From contig OZ244933.1 in the NCBI GenBank assembly GCA_965222065.1, positions 558,001 through 622,000 of the forward strand: 64,000 nucleotides of DNA, in the 5' to 3' direction. Each line of letters opens with the position of its first letter. The stretch's first letter is position 1. The notes under the pieces are model-generated. The model was not told the origin of the DNA. It was given only the letters and a program-made list of their open reading frames with translations, and did no database searches. A program made the position numbers and the translations under genes. This DNA is from GM7GCV1 sp965222065. GTDB lineage: Bacteria; Pseudomonadota; Gammaproteobacteria; Pseudomonadales; GM7GCV1. Positions 54,580 through 63,731 of the stretch are shown here, piece by piece.

Positions 54580-56199
54580 CTATTCCCCCGGAACAGGATC
54601 CCCTGTTTCCCGGGTAATCAGCAAGAAGCGATCAGTTTCACCCTCAATGTGCTCTGTGGGATCGGGGTTGCCAAAGCCCAAGGCTACATGCTGGCTAATC
54701 GTATTATTATAATCGAACAACCCGGCGACAATTTCGGGACGGCCGTCACCAGTAAAGTCTGCCAGTTCAAAGCTGACAATGCCTGGTGTCCTGCCCAGCA
54801 TACGTCGCGACGTAAATTGCTGCTGGCCATCGTTCTCGAACCATACCATTGTCTGGCGGCCTGGCTGTTCCCAGTAGTTATCCCAGCTGCTGGCAACGAT
54901 ATCGAGATCGCCATCCCCGTCCAAATCGGCCGCGTCAGCACTTGCCGTCCCGTAAAAACGACCAATATCCCTTGGCTGAAAGTCCAGATTTCCCCTGTTT
55001 TCCAGCCATTGAACACCGTGATAGGGTTTGGGATCAGGCTGAAAGTCATTTGCATCACCGTTGGTGAAGAGGACATCTTCATCACCATCGCCATCCAGGT
55101 CCACAAGACGCATACTGGTAGAACCGGACGCCGGATGCATGGCACGAGCCAATATGACCATCTCAAACTGTCCCTGCCCCTTATTCAGCAAACCCACAAT
55201 GGCTTCATGTTCCTGCGCCATAAGACTGACCAGGTCGATTTTCCCATCCTGGTCGAGGTCAACCGGGGAAACATTGAGCGCCCCGGGGGAACTGAGGATC
55301 GTATGTTGCTGAAACTGCCCTGAACCAAGGTTTTCCAGCCAGGCGATCTCGCCCACATCTCCAGAGCCGTATATCGCCACGGCGATATCGTAATCGCCAT
55401 CTCCATCGAAATCGACAGGTCGCGCATCGGTGACACGGCCTACATTATCCAAAAGGATTTCAGCATTAAACACACCTCCGGAATCCTGTCGAAGCAAAAC
55501 GACTTTCCCTACTTTCGCTGGTACCGGAGGGAGCGCGCCGAGTGCCGCGACGATAATGTCCTTGTCACCATCCCCATCAAAATCAATCACTTCTGTATGA
55601 ACCGGTACAGGGACATACAGCAAAACCCGCTCATGCCAATTATCATCTTGCCGATAGAGCAGTGACACAAAATTATGCGTATTGCTCTGATCGCCATCGC
55701 ACACCAGGAACTCGCCATCCGGGAAGAGGCCGAGGTCGACTTTATGAATATTCATGATCGAGGATATTCGGGATTTTGCACCGAATGCCTGTACATGAAA
55801 GCCAGGCGAGTCTTCAGTATCGGGAATCAGGGGTAATGGCGGCAAGGCTTCAGGCGAATTAGCCAGATAGTACCCGGTGATATTGTTGACGACTTCCGGC
55901 GTAATAAAAGATTCACCCATTCGGTCTTCGGCCATTACTGCCATCTCTTGTATTACATCCGGCCAGATCGAACGGGGCAACGTCGTGGGCGATGGTACTG
56001 GGTGGCAACTGCCACAATAGTGGCTAATGTACTGCTGGCGCTGGGCTTCCAGCTCTTCTTCCGTGAGCCTGGTGGGGGACGTTTTTTGCCTGGCTTCTGC
56101 AGTCTGGGAAGTGGCTGGTAACGGAGTAACAGCAAGCACAGAGCACAAGAACATCCATAACAGGCCGATCATGCCCCAAGGCGTTTTGGTCGAAACCAT
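54580..56199 (-). CDS. exported VCBS/FG-GAP propeller protein with an N-terminal c-type haem motif
   Basis: 539 residues from the ATG at 56199; the start is uncertain because another ATG lies nine codons on. A signal peptide or anchor (WGMIGLLWMFLCSVLAV) precedes CGSCH in a short cytochrome c-like segment (YISHYCGSCHPVPSP), near residue 61. The remainder is a beta-propeller whose blades carry calcium-binding D-x-D-G-D loops (DFDGDGDKD, DFDGDGDYD, DLDQDGKID, DLDGDGDED, DLDGDGDLD, DFTGDGRPE). Such proteins occur on the cell surface or in the periplasm. The haem suggests an electron-transfer link to nearby dehydrogenases. The gene lies 27 bases upstream of GDPD. Confidence 0.75.
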   Translation of the reverse strand: MVSTKTPWGMIGLLWMFLCSVLAVTPLPATSQTAEARQKTSPTRLTEEELEAQRQQYISHYCGSCHPVPSPTTLPRSIWPDVIQEMAVMAEDRMGESFITPEVVNNITGYYLANSPEALPPLPLIPDTEDSPGFHVQAFGAKSRISSIMNIHKVDLGLFPDGEFLVCDGDQSNTHNFVSLLYRQDDNWHERVLLYVPVPVHTEVIDFDGDGDKDIIVAALGALPPVPAKVGKVVLLRQDSGGVFNAEILLDNVGRVTDARPVDFDGDGDYDIAVAIYGSGDVGEIAWLENLGSGQFQQHTILSSPGALNVSPVDLDQDGKIDLVSLMAQEHEAIVGLLNKGQGQFEMVILARAMHPASGSTSMRLVDLDGDGDEDVLFTNGDANDFQPDPKPYHGVQWLENRGNLDFQPRDIGRFYGTASADAADLDGDGDLDIVASSWDNYWEQPGRQTMVWFENDGQQQFTSRRMLGRTPGIVSFELADFTGDGRPEIVAGLFDYNNTISQHVALGFGNPDPTEHIEGETDRFLLITRETGDPVPGE

Positions 56200-56512
56200 T
56201 TTACACAGACCGCCTGCGGGGGACGAAGGCTCAGAGAACCGGGGCATGGAAGAAATTCCTCAAAAATGCAGCATGGTGAACGGGCATAGTACTGAACAGC
56301 GCCCAATGAGTGATTGATTTGACTCAAAAACACCAGGTAAAAGTGCCAGCTACCTGGGAGAAGGAAGATACGCATTATATCTATGACAGATACGGCCACT
56401 ATATCCCGAATGTCCGGGCACTCCGTTGCCTCTGAAGCATGGCGTCCCGATGGCGAACCATAAATAGTCGAATATGGACGCGGATAACTCCCTGACAATT
56501 CGGAGGTCAGAT
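56200..56512. other. 313-base gap, no convincing gene
   Basis: Between the enolase-family stop and the VCBS-haem gene start I see no supported gene. An open frame of about 109 codons on the minus strand overlaps the VCBS gene and has no ribosome-binding site or protein-like composition. The region likely contains the VCBS-haem promoter. Confidence 0.5.
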
Positions 56513-57934
56513 TTAACTCCAGATCCGGTCATGGGCACGGATATCATCCCATTCGGGAGTTGGCTCAAAAAATCCGCCACCCTCAACCAGGCTTTCCCTC
56601 ACCGCATCCATATTCAGCTCGACACCCAATCCCGGCTTTTCAGGCACAGTGGCATAGCCCTGGTCAAATATCATGGATGGATCACCATCATAGATGTCAT
56701 ACCATCGCTGAAGACCAACCGAGTGATGTTCAAGCGTGTTGAAATTCTGTGTGGCAGCGGCAATATGGACAGAGGCTAGGAACCCAACCGGCGACCCGGC
56801 AAAGTGCAAATTCATGGCAATCCCGGCTTCCTGGGCATAATCCCCAATTTTCTTGGTTCCCAGTACCCCTGAAGAGCCCGGATCGGGGTGAATGATGTTT
56901 ACTGCCCGCTTATCTATCAGCGGCTTGCAGCCAGACCATGTACCAATATCTTCACCAGTCTGGGTGGGCGTGGTAGTTGATGCCGTAATTTCGCGCCACT
57001 TGTCTGTCCATGTCCAGGCAACCAGATCCTCTGCGTAAGCGATGGTATAAGGCTCAAGCATCTGGCAAATTTTAATCGCTTCATCCACATCAAAATGGCC
57101 GAAATGATCAATACCCAGAGGTATTTCGTAACCCACCGTCTCACGCATTACACGAACATACTCTTCCATGAGCTCAAGGCCTTTCTGGGTAATCTGAATT
57201 CGTGTGAAGGGGTGTTCAATGGTTCCATATTCACCACGCGTACGCGAATACTGGCTTTGAAGCTCGTGTTCACCTACAGGTGCATGGGCTCTTGAATTGA
57301 CAAGTGTTCCCGGTGTACGGGAGAGCAATTCAATCCCGATATCCATTTTTAACGCGGTGTAACCTTCCTTTACACGTGTCTCCAGCATATTCCTCGCAAA
57401 TTCATGGGGATCTGCCGCCCCCGATGTGTCCGCGTATAGCTGTATTTTGCTCCGGTATTTACCGCCCAATAACTGGTACACAGGGACCCCGTAGGCTTTT
57501 CCTGCAATATCCCAAAGTGCCATCTCTACGGCAGAAACCCCGCCACCCTGACGTCCTTCTCCCCGAAATTGTTCGAGGTCTCTAATAATCCATTCCACAT
57601 TACAGGGGTTTCGCCCCAGAATCCGACTTTTGAGCATCAATGCGTATTCTTTCGTCCCTCCATCCCGCACCTCTCCATAACCGGAAATTCCCTGGTTTGT
57701 ATCAATACGAATAATGGGAACCCGAAACGGAATACCCGTCACCTCAGCGACTCTCATATCCGTGATTTTCAATTCAGACGGGGATGAATTCCGGTTTACG
57801 TTTGAGGTCAGGTGCTCGACCTGCGCCTCAATCGGGCCCGTTGCCAATGCACCAAGCCCCAGACCACCCATTCCGGCTGCTTTTATAAAACTTCTTCTGT
57901 CTAAACCACTATTCGATTTTTTATCTTTTTTCAT
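56513..57934 (-). CDS. Tat-exported enolase-superfamily (mandelate racemase-like) dehydratase or isomerase
   Basis: 473 residues. Tat signal LDRRSFIKAAGMGGLGLGA (residues 12-30), cleavage near IEA-QV. The N-terminal capping domain is followed by the barrel with YTALKMDIG, GIDHFGHFD, IAYAEDLVAW, EDIGTWSGC and AGIAMNLHFAGSP, which provide the lysine and the acidic metal ligands expected of mandelate racemase-type sugar acid dehydratases. It would dehydrate an aldonic or uronic acid, or cycloisomerise a lactone. Most relatives are cytoplasmic, so the clear Tat signal is unusual. It is 82 bases downstream of the SDR gene in the same direction. The substrate is unknown. Confidence 0.83.
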   Translation of the reverse strand: MKKDKKSNSGLDRRSFIKAAGMGGLGLGALATGPIEAQVEHLTSNVNRNSSPSELKITDMRVAEVTGIPFRVPIIRIDTNQGISGYGEVRDGGTKEYALMLKSRILGRNPCNVEWIIRDLEQFRGEGRQGGGVSAVEMALWDIAGKAYGVPVYQLLGGKYRSKIQLYADTSGAADPHEFARNMLETRVKEGYTALKMDIGIELLSRTPGTLVNSRAHAPVGEHELQSQYSRTRGEYGTIEHPFTRIQITQKGLELMEEYVRVMRETVGYEIPLGIDHFGHFDVDEAIKICQMLEPYTIAYAEDLVAWTWTDKWREITASTTTPTQTGEDIGTWSGCKPLIDKRAVNIIHPDPGSSGVLGTKKIGDYAQEAGIAMNLHFAGSPVGFLASVHIAAATQNFNTLEHHSVGLQRWYDIYDGDPSMIFDQGYATVPEKPGLGVELNMDAVRESLVEGGGFFEPTPEWDDIRAHDRIWS

Positions 57935-58015
57935 AACGATAATGCCGACTCAATGTTTATATGTTTATTTTGCCAGTGTTCGACAGTCGTATTTATTAAT
58001 TGGTCCGGGACAGCC

Positions 58016-58795
58016 CTATCCTCGACCGATGTAGGGCATTGCACTGGCCATCACCGTCATGAACTGTACATTTGCGTCGAGCGGCAACGATGCCATATGC
58101 AGAACAGAGCTGGCGACATGCTTCACATCCATCACCGGCTCAACGGCAATAGAACCATCGGCCTGCGGTACACCACCCCCACTCATGGATCGGGTCATAT
58201 CTGTCTGTGCGTTACCAATGTCAATTTGGCCGCAAGCGATATTAAACGGACGGCCATCCAGCGAAAGTGATCGCGTCAGCCCCGTTACCGCATGCTTGGA
58301 GGCTGTGTAGGGTGCGGCACCCCAGCGGGGTACCTGGGCTGAAATCGAGCCGTTATTGATAATACGTCCACCCATCGGTTCCTGCTTACGCATTTGATGA
58401 AACACGGCTCGGGCAGCAATAAAGCAGCCCATGACATTGACTTCAACCAGGTTGCGAATGTCGGCTACGTCCAGCTCATCGATGGGCGCGCCTTTCATTG
58501 ACACACCGGCATTGTTAAAAAGTGAATCGACCCTGCCCCATTTTGCTGCCACTTCGGCAACCATATTCTCTGTCGCCGTTTCGTCGGTCACATCACAGGG
58601 CAGAATCAGTGCGGCATCACTGTCTCCCGCCGTTTCCTGTAAAGGAGAAGGTCTGCGTCCAACCAATCCCACATTCCACCCTGCCGCCAAAAAAGCACGC
58701 GCGGTGGCTCGGCCAATACCTCCTCCTGCACCAGTAATAATGATGGTCTTTGTAGTGTCGATGTTCACACCCTCCTGTAGGTGGTTGTCATTCAT
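58016..58795 (-). CDS. short-chain dehydrogenase/reductase
   Basis: 259 residues with TGAGGGIGRAT near residue 21, NNAGVSMKG near 92, catalytic Ser in NNGSISAQ and Tyr/Lys in PYTASKHAV near 163, giving the classic N-S-Y-K tetrad. The start is ambiguous: an ATG at 58795 has no clear ribosome-binding site, whereas a GTG at 58768 directly follows AGGAGG, possibly too close. It is NAD(P)-dependent and cytoplasmic, probably oxidising a sugar alcohol or keto-acid within this cluster. The YncE-like gene lies 21 bases upstream, so an operon is likely. Confidence 0.85.
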   Translation of the reverse strand: MNDNHLQEGVNIDTTKTIIITGAGGGIGRATARAFLAAGWNVGLVGRRPSPLQETAGDSDAALILPCDVTDETATENMVAEVAAKWGRVDSLFNNAGVSMKGAPIDELDVADIRNLVEVNVMGCFIAARAVFHQMRKQEPMGGRIINNGSISAQVPRWGAAPYTASKHAVTGLTRSLSLDGRPFNIACGQIDIGNAQTDMTRSMSGGGVPQADGSIAVEPVMDVKHVASSVLHMASLPLDANVQFMTVMASAMPYIGRG

Positions 58796-58816
58796 AAGAG
58801 TCGTTAAGGGAAGAGA

Positions 58817-59827
58817 TTATTCGGGCTGGTAATCACCGATGGCGAGTACCGGATCCGGTCCTGCACCTTCCGGAGTGTTGATGACCTGTACCACTTCTCT
58901 CTCAGCCACATCAATCACATAGATCTCGTCATTGTCCTGTACGCCGGCAAATGCGTACTCGCCATTACTGGATAGGGAGATTGAAAGTGGCGTGCCACCA
59001 AGCTGGATCCGGTCAACTTCCTGCAGGGATTCGACATCGGCAAAACCAACCGCTGTACTTTGCCCGTCAAGGTAGGAACCTATGGAGTAAACCAGTGTCG
59101 ATTCATCCGGTGTAAAAACAATCCGATTGACCCCTTTTTCGGTCACGATCGTTCCCACCACCTCTTTCTCTGCTGTATCAATCACACTGATGGTACCGGA
59201 CTTGCCATTGGTAACGTACAGACGTTCTCCGTCACTGGAAAGAACACTGCCTTGTGGCCATTCCCCAACCGGGATCAACAGGTTCTCTCCCGTCTCAAGG
59301 TTCACCGCACCAACCGTGTTGCTTCCGCTATTACTGGCGTACGCCCATGTTCCCTCATGTCCCATGGTAACCATGTGCGGGGCACTTCCTCCGTTGTCGT
59401 AATCGTTCACGACTGTGCGCTGGTCCAGGTCTACCAAGACCAGTCGATCGGGGTTCTCTGCCGTCACAATCATATGGTAGCTCTGCGGATCAATGTCCAT
59501 ACCATGAGGACGATGAAAATCGTCCAGTGAAATGGTCCCTACCTTCTTCTGATCATGAATATCCACAATGGAAATAGTGTTTCCACCAGGTCCCTGATAA
59601 TCCATCCACAAGACACCGTTATCGCTGACATAAAGATGCCGACCGTCTGGATCAAGAATCATTTCGTGAGGAGTCTGCCCCACGGGGACCCCAGCCACAC
59701 GCGCTCCCGAACTGTTATAGAAACCTACCTCGTTGGCCTTCTTTTCCACCACAACGAGGAAAGACTCGGCTGCAGCCAGTCCCCCAAAGGCCATAAAGGA
59801 TAGAAAAAACATCAGACGCACAATCAT
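58817..59827 (-). CDS. periplasmic YncE-like seven-bladed beta-propeller protein
   Basis: 336 residues with a signal peptide (ending AAA-ES near 20) and CAGGAG before the ATG. The sequence is built of repeated blades of the YVTN type (HLYVSDNG, MIVTAENPDRLVLVDLD, AYASNSGSNTVGAVNL, LYVTNGKSGTISVID, AFAGVQDNDEIYVIDV). Similar propellers accompany PQQ-dependent catabolic clusters and may act as cofactor or electron-transfer helpers, but no enzymatic motif is visible. It lies among sugar oxidation genes between the zinc ADH and the SDR. Confidence 0.85.
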   Translation of the reverse strand: MIVRLMFFLSFMAFGGLAAAESFLVVVEKKANEVGFYNSSGARVAGVPVGQTPHEMILDPDGRHLYVSDNGVLWMDYQGPGGNTISIVDIHDQKKVGTISLDDFHRPHGMDIDPQSYHMIVTAENPDRLVLVDLDQRTVVNDYDNGGSAPHMVTMGHEGTWAYASNSGSNTVGAVNLETGENLLIPVGEWPQGSVLSSDGERLYVTNGKSGTISVIDTAEKEVVGTIVTEKGVNRIVFTPDESTLVYSIGSYLDGQSTAVGFADVESLQEVDRIQLGGTPLSISLSSNGEYAFAGVQDNDEIYVIDVAEREVVQVINTPEGAGPDPVLAIGDYQPE

Positions 59828-59949
59828 GGAAAACTCCTGGATTATTGGTTATATGCAAGCAAGGCTGTACAGAGACAGCTCCTCCCCCAGTTCTGAAATC
59901 AGCGCACCTGTAACGTTCCCCCGTGCGCTGGGCAAGAAATCATCAATCG

Positions 59950-61053
59950 CTAATCAAACAATATCACCCCACGCGCCACCTTGCCCGCTTCCATATCATC
60001 AAACGCCTGAGCCAGCTCTTCCAGTTGATAATGTTTGCTGACCAGTTTATCAACCGGCAAGCGGCCGCTGCGATATAGCTCCAGGAAATGGGGCAGATCG
60101 AGGTGAGGACGAGCCGATCCGGCGAACGAACCGAGCAGCTTTTTGTTCATTGCGATCAGGTTGGCTGATGTAATTGGGACATTCTCTTTCATCGAGTGCA
60201 TACCCATAACCACCGCAGTTCCCCCGGGCCGAACGCCCAACAATGCCTGGTTTATGGTAGGTGCCGCGCCGACGCTGTCGAAAACATAGTCAGGGCCACC
60301 ATTGGTCAGCTCCCTTAACGCTTCGACAGCGTCCACATCACCTGAATTAATGGTGTGAGTTGCCCCCAGTTCCTTGGCAAAGGCGAATTTGCTGTCCATG
60401 ACATCAACTGCAATGATCGGGTAGCAACCGGCGAGCTTCGCGCCCATGATGGCACTCAGGCCCACACCTCCGCAGCCAATCACAGCTACCGAACTTCCCG
60501 GATCAACCTGGGCCGTATTCAACACGGCACCGGTTCCCGTCAGGACAGCACAACCGATAATTGACGCCACCTCATAGCCGACATCGTCAGGTAATTTAAT
60601 CACGCTGGCCTGATCAAGCACCGCGTATTCCGCCATGGTGGATGTGCTCAAATAATGCTTGAGCGTGAGGCCATCTTCGGTCGAGAGACGCGTTGTACCG
60701 TCGGGAAGAAGCGCCTGGAGAGTCGTACCGGACAGTCGGTCACAAAGGTTGTTTTGCCCACGAAAACAGGCCGGACAGTGGTTACAGGAGGGTATCCAGT
60801 TCACCATCACCCGATCACCTGGCTTGACATGGCTTACATCGGCACCGACTTCTTCGACGATGCCGGCTCCTTCGTGGCCGAGCACAAGCGGTGGCTGGGC
60901 ACGCAGTTCACCGCGATAGGTGTGTAAATCAGAGTGACAGATACCGGCAGCTTTCATGCGCACCAATACTTCATAGGGTTTGGGCGGGTCGAGATTGACC
61001 TGCTCAATCGTCAGTTGACGGATTTCCCTTACAACGGCGGCTTTGGTTTTCAT
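59950..61053 (-). CDS. zinc-dependent medium-chain alcohol dehydrogenase
   Basis: 367 residues with AAGGAA before the ATG. The catalytic zinc site is GICHSDLHTYRG and GHEGAG; four structural-zinc cysteines are grouped in CNHCPACFRGQNNLC. The nucleotide-binding motif is GCGGVGLSAIMG near 195. This is a class III/aryl-alcohol-type MDR enzyme that oxidises alcohols or aldehydes with NAD+, cytoplasmic. It lies 40 bases behind the SMP-30 gene on the same strand and 122 bases upstream of the YncE-like gene. The substrate is not determined. Confidence 0.9.
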   Translation of the reverse strand: MKTKAAVVREIRQLTIEQVNLDPPKPYEVLVRMKAAGICHSDLHTYRGELRAQPPLVLGHEGAGIVEEVGADVSHVKPGDRVMVNWIPSCNHCPACFRGQNNLCDRLSGTTLQALLPDGTTRLSTEDGLTLKHYLSTSTMAEYAVLDQASVIKLPDDVGYEVASIIGCAVLTGTGAVLNTAQVDPGSSVAVIGCGGVGLSAIMGAKLAGCYPIIAVDVMDSKFAFAKELGATHTINSGDVDAVEALRELTNGGPDYVFDSVGAAPTINQALLGVRPGGTAVVMGMHSMKENVPITSANLIAMNKKLLGSFAGSARPHLDLPHFLELYRSGRLPVDKLVSKHYQLEELAQAFDDMEAGKVARGVILFD

Positions 61054-61093
61054 AAACGTTCCTTACAGAGGCTCAACTACTAACAGACAAAAA

Positions 61094-62197
61094 TCAGCAA
61101 AAATGCGCCCCCTGCGTATTCACATACAGGGCGTACAGTGACTGACTGGCAACCATGAACAGGCGATTGCGATGACGCCCGCCAAAACAAAGATTGCCAC
61201 AAACCTCCGGCAAGTGAATGGCGGCGATGCGATCACCATCCGGGGCATAGACATGCACCCCGTCATAGCCTTCGCCGCCCCATCCAGCTGCTGCCCAGAT
61301 GTTGCCTTCGGTATCACAACGAATACCATCCGCCAGACCTTCCTTACCGTTGTATTCGAGCCCTGTAAAACGGCTACCACCGGTCAGGCGATCGCCATTG
61401 ACGTTCCATACCCGGATTTCCCTTGCCCCGTTTTCATAAACATTCCCGCCTGAATCAGACACATAGAGCTTTTTATAGTCCGGGGAAAAACACAGGCCAT
61501 TAGGCTTCTGTATTTCGTCGGTGACCTGGGTGAGATTGCCAGTTTGGCCATCAATGCGATAGACCGCCTCTTTCTGGTAAGGCTGGAGTGAACCAGTCGT
61601 GGCAGTCGTGCCCTCATAACGCCCCAGGCTTCCGTAACCGGGATCTGTAAACCAGATACTTTCGTCCAGCGGATTGACGACCACATCATTGGGTGCATTA
61701 AAGGTTGTCCCATTGTAGGAATCCGCCAAAACGGTGACCTCTCCATTTTGTTCGTAGCGAACAACCCGGCGAGTCAAATGTTCACAGGAAATCTGTCGCC
61801 CCTGCAAATCAAAAGTGTTGCCGTTGGAGTAGTTGGAAGGTTTACGGAAACGACGAGTAACCTGCCCGGTCTCGTCAATATAGCGAAGCTGCTCGTCCTC
61901 GACGATGTCACTGAAAACCAGATATCGCCCTACACCATTCCATGCCGGCCCTTCGCCCCATCGCAACCCAGTATAAACCCGTTCAATGGCAGCATTGATA
62001 AGAGACTGGGTAAAACGGTCGTCAAGCTTGTGAAGATCCGGCTCTATATAGCGAACAGGCGGCGCAGAAGCACTGTAACGTGAACCGTCCTGGGCGTGGA
62101 CGCCCGGTACGGCAAGAGCGGCCGCTACACCGGCCGTGGTTCCCAAAAAATGCCGGCGTGACAATTTGGAAGTGCTGGATGAAGGTTTATCAGTCAT
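61094..62197 (-). CDS. Tat-exported SMP-30/gluconolactonase-family lactonase
   Basis: 367 residues. Tat signal SKLSRRHFLGTTAGVAAALA (residues 10-29, cleavage near VHA-QD). Six-bladed propeller with expected metal ligands: Glu in RWGEGPAW, Asn in FNAPNDVVVNP and Asp in LYVSDSGG. Family members hydrolyse sugar lactones such as gluconolactone to the acid with a divalent metal. Periplasmic placement makes it a natural partner of the PQQ-type sugar dehydrogenase at 50922, which would produce lactones there. GGGG precedes the ATG. It lies upstream of the ADH and 111 bases downstream of the second SDR. Confidence 0.87.
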   Translation of the reverse strand: MTDKPSSSTSKLSRRHFLGTTAGVAAALAVPGVHAQDGSRYSASAPPVRYIEPDLHKLDDRFTQSLINAAIERVYTGLRWGEGPAWNGVGRYLVFSDIVEDEQLRYIDETGQVTRRFRKPSNYSNGNTFDLQGRQISCEHLTRRVVRYEQNGEVTVLADSYNGTTFNAPNDVVVNPLDESIWFTDPGYGSLGRYEGTTATTGSLQPYQKEAVYRIDGQTGNLTQVTDEIQKPNGLCFSPDYKKLYVSDSGGNVYENGAREIRVWNVNGDRLTGGSRFTGLEYNGKEGLADGIRCDTEGNIWAAAGWGGEGYDGVHVYAPDGDRIAAIHLPEVCGNLCFGGRHRNRLFMVASQSLYALYVNTQGAHFC

Positions 62198-62308
62198 GTT
62201 CTGGCCCCTGGTTACTCAAGCGCTTTAGCGCAAGGTTTTATTGTTTATTGATACGCTGGTTTAGCGCAGGTTTGGTTAAGCTCATGGCGCACTACTTACA
62301 GTTTGATG

Positions 62309-63064
62309 CTACATGGCGGAATATCCACCGTCGACATTAAGGATTGTTCCGGTGATGAAGGCGGCGGCCGGCGAGCACAGGAATAATGCCGCACTGGCAA
62401 TGTCTTGTGGTTGCCCCCACCGTCCCATTGGTGTGCGCTCAATCAGGGTGCGTGAGCGCTCCGGGTCATTGCGCAGCGCTTCGGTAAGCGGGGTGGCAAT
62501 CCACCCTGGTGCCACGGCATTGACCCTGATTTCGTCGGACGCATAGGCGATGGCAAGTGACTTGGTGAGCTGGGAAATACCCCCCTTGCTGGCCGCGTAT
62601 CCCGGGACCAGACCCCCGCCAAAAAACGAGAGCATGGACGCTGTGTTGAGGATGGCCGCTGATGGCGAATTTGCCAATGCGGGACGAGCGGCAGCACAGC
62701 AGCGCATCGTACCGGTAAGATTGACATCAACAACCTGGGAAAAAACCGCCGGGTCGAGCTCCTCACTGCGACGGATGATGCCGGCGCAATTGACTAGACA
62801 GTCTAGATTACCCAATGCCCTGATTTCTGACTCGACGGCATCTCCATCGCGAACATCAAGGACCAAGGCAGTTGCCCCGGACAATTGAGGATCCGAGGCC
62901 AGGTTTTCGACCTCTCCGGCACTGACACCGGTCAAAAAGACGTTTGCTCCCGCCGACAAAAAGCCTCGCGCAATGGCGGCGCCAATACCCGAACTACCGC
63001 CGACAACCAGAACGCGGCGATCTGCATACCACTCCCTTGCCCAGGAAAATTGATCTTCACGCAT
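62309..63064 (-). CDS. short-chain dehydrogenase/reductase, second copy
   Basis: 251 residues. GGSSGIGAAIARGF near residue 21 binds the cofactor, VNCAGIIRR near 90 and the catalytic Tyr/Lys in GYAASKGGIS near 155 are present, and the C-terminal VDGGYSAM ending is typical of SDRs acting on sugar acids or 3-keto acyl compounds. It is cytoplasmic, has only moderate identity to the SDR at 58016 and is not a tandem duplicate. The cupin gene ends five bases upstream, so the two are one operon. The cofactor is likely NAD(P)H. Confidence 0.87.
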   Translation of the reverse strand: MREDQFSWAREWYADRRVLVVGGSSGIGAAIARGFLSAGANVFLTGVSAGEVENLASDPQLSGATALVLDVRDGDAVESEIRALGNLDCLVNCAGIIRRSEELDPAVFSQVVDVNLTGTMRCCAAARPALANSPSAAILNTASMLSFFGGGLVPGYAASKGGISQLTKSLAIAYASDEIRVNAVAPGWIATPLTEALRNDPERSRTLIERTPMGRWGQPQDIASAALFLCSPAAAFITGTILNVDGGYSAM

Positions 63065-63069
63065 GCCTT

Positions 63070-63567
63070 TCAGCGCACAAACTGGTCGACATAATCGACA
63101 CCCAGGCCGACTGATTCATAGTGTTCCCGACACATGTCTATCTTGCTGAAAACATCTTCATAGCCCGCATGCTGATTATTATCGTCGAGATAGATCATCG
63201 AGCCGGTAATGTTAAAGAAGGTAATCATTTCCGGGCAGTCTTCGGGAACGACAAGCGTATGGATTTCGCCCGGCGGTTCGAACACATAGGAACCCGTTTC
63301 CGCAACCCAGTCATGTTCAAGATAGTGCCAGCGACCCTTAATGACGTAGCCATGCACTGGATTGGGATGCAAATGTCGAGAAAGGACACCCGATCGTCTG
63401 ACGCGTAAAAGATTACACCATTGCCCCTGCATGGTGTTGAGCATGAGTGGGCGAAACCAGACGCCCTCGGCCTGCGGAACCCAGACGCGTTCATCCTCGG
63501 GCATGGCCTGCACGGCAATCTCGCTTGAAGCAAGGGTATGTGTCGACCCGTTCATGTTGCGATACAA
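63070..63567 (-). CDS. cupin-domain protein, possible dioxygenase or isomerase
   Basis: 165 residues. The TTG start at 63567 is supported by AGGAG seven bases upstream; the next in-frame ATG at 63555 is too far from it. The cupin metal site is visible as HLHPNPVHGYV (two or three histidines), a distal Glu in the RWHYLEHD region and H in EPPGEIHTL. It resembles the 2,4'-dihydroxyacetophenone dioxygenase-type single cupin group, but sugar isomerase-like cupins are equally possible. It is the first gene of the leftward group that runs to 56513 and is divergent from the receptor gene. Confidence 0.78.
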   Translation of the reverse strand: MYRNMNGSTHTLASSEIAVQAMPEDERVWVPQAEGVWFRPLMLNTMQGQWCNLLRVRRSGVLSRHLHPNPVHGYVIKGRWHYLEHDWVAETGSYVFEPPGEIHTLVVPEDCPEMITFFNITGSMIYLDDNNQHAGYEDVFSKIDMCREHYESVGLGVDYVDQFVR

Positions 63568-63731
63568 GGATCATCTCCTGATTAAAAGGGAAAAAAAGAA
63601 TAAACGTCCTTTTCAACCAAGTCCACAGGCAGTGGACCACGCCCCATTTAAAACACCCCTTAATATTGCCTGTATTAAGCACTCAGTTATTGTCACTATA
63701 CTGGCCTAATCGCTGATTCTGCTGCTGGATA

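Noticed and set aside
56169..56498. 109-codon minus-strand frame in the gap before the VCBS-haem gene
   Set aside because: Overlaps the VCBS-haem start in another frame, no ribosome-binding site and unlikely amino-acid composition.
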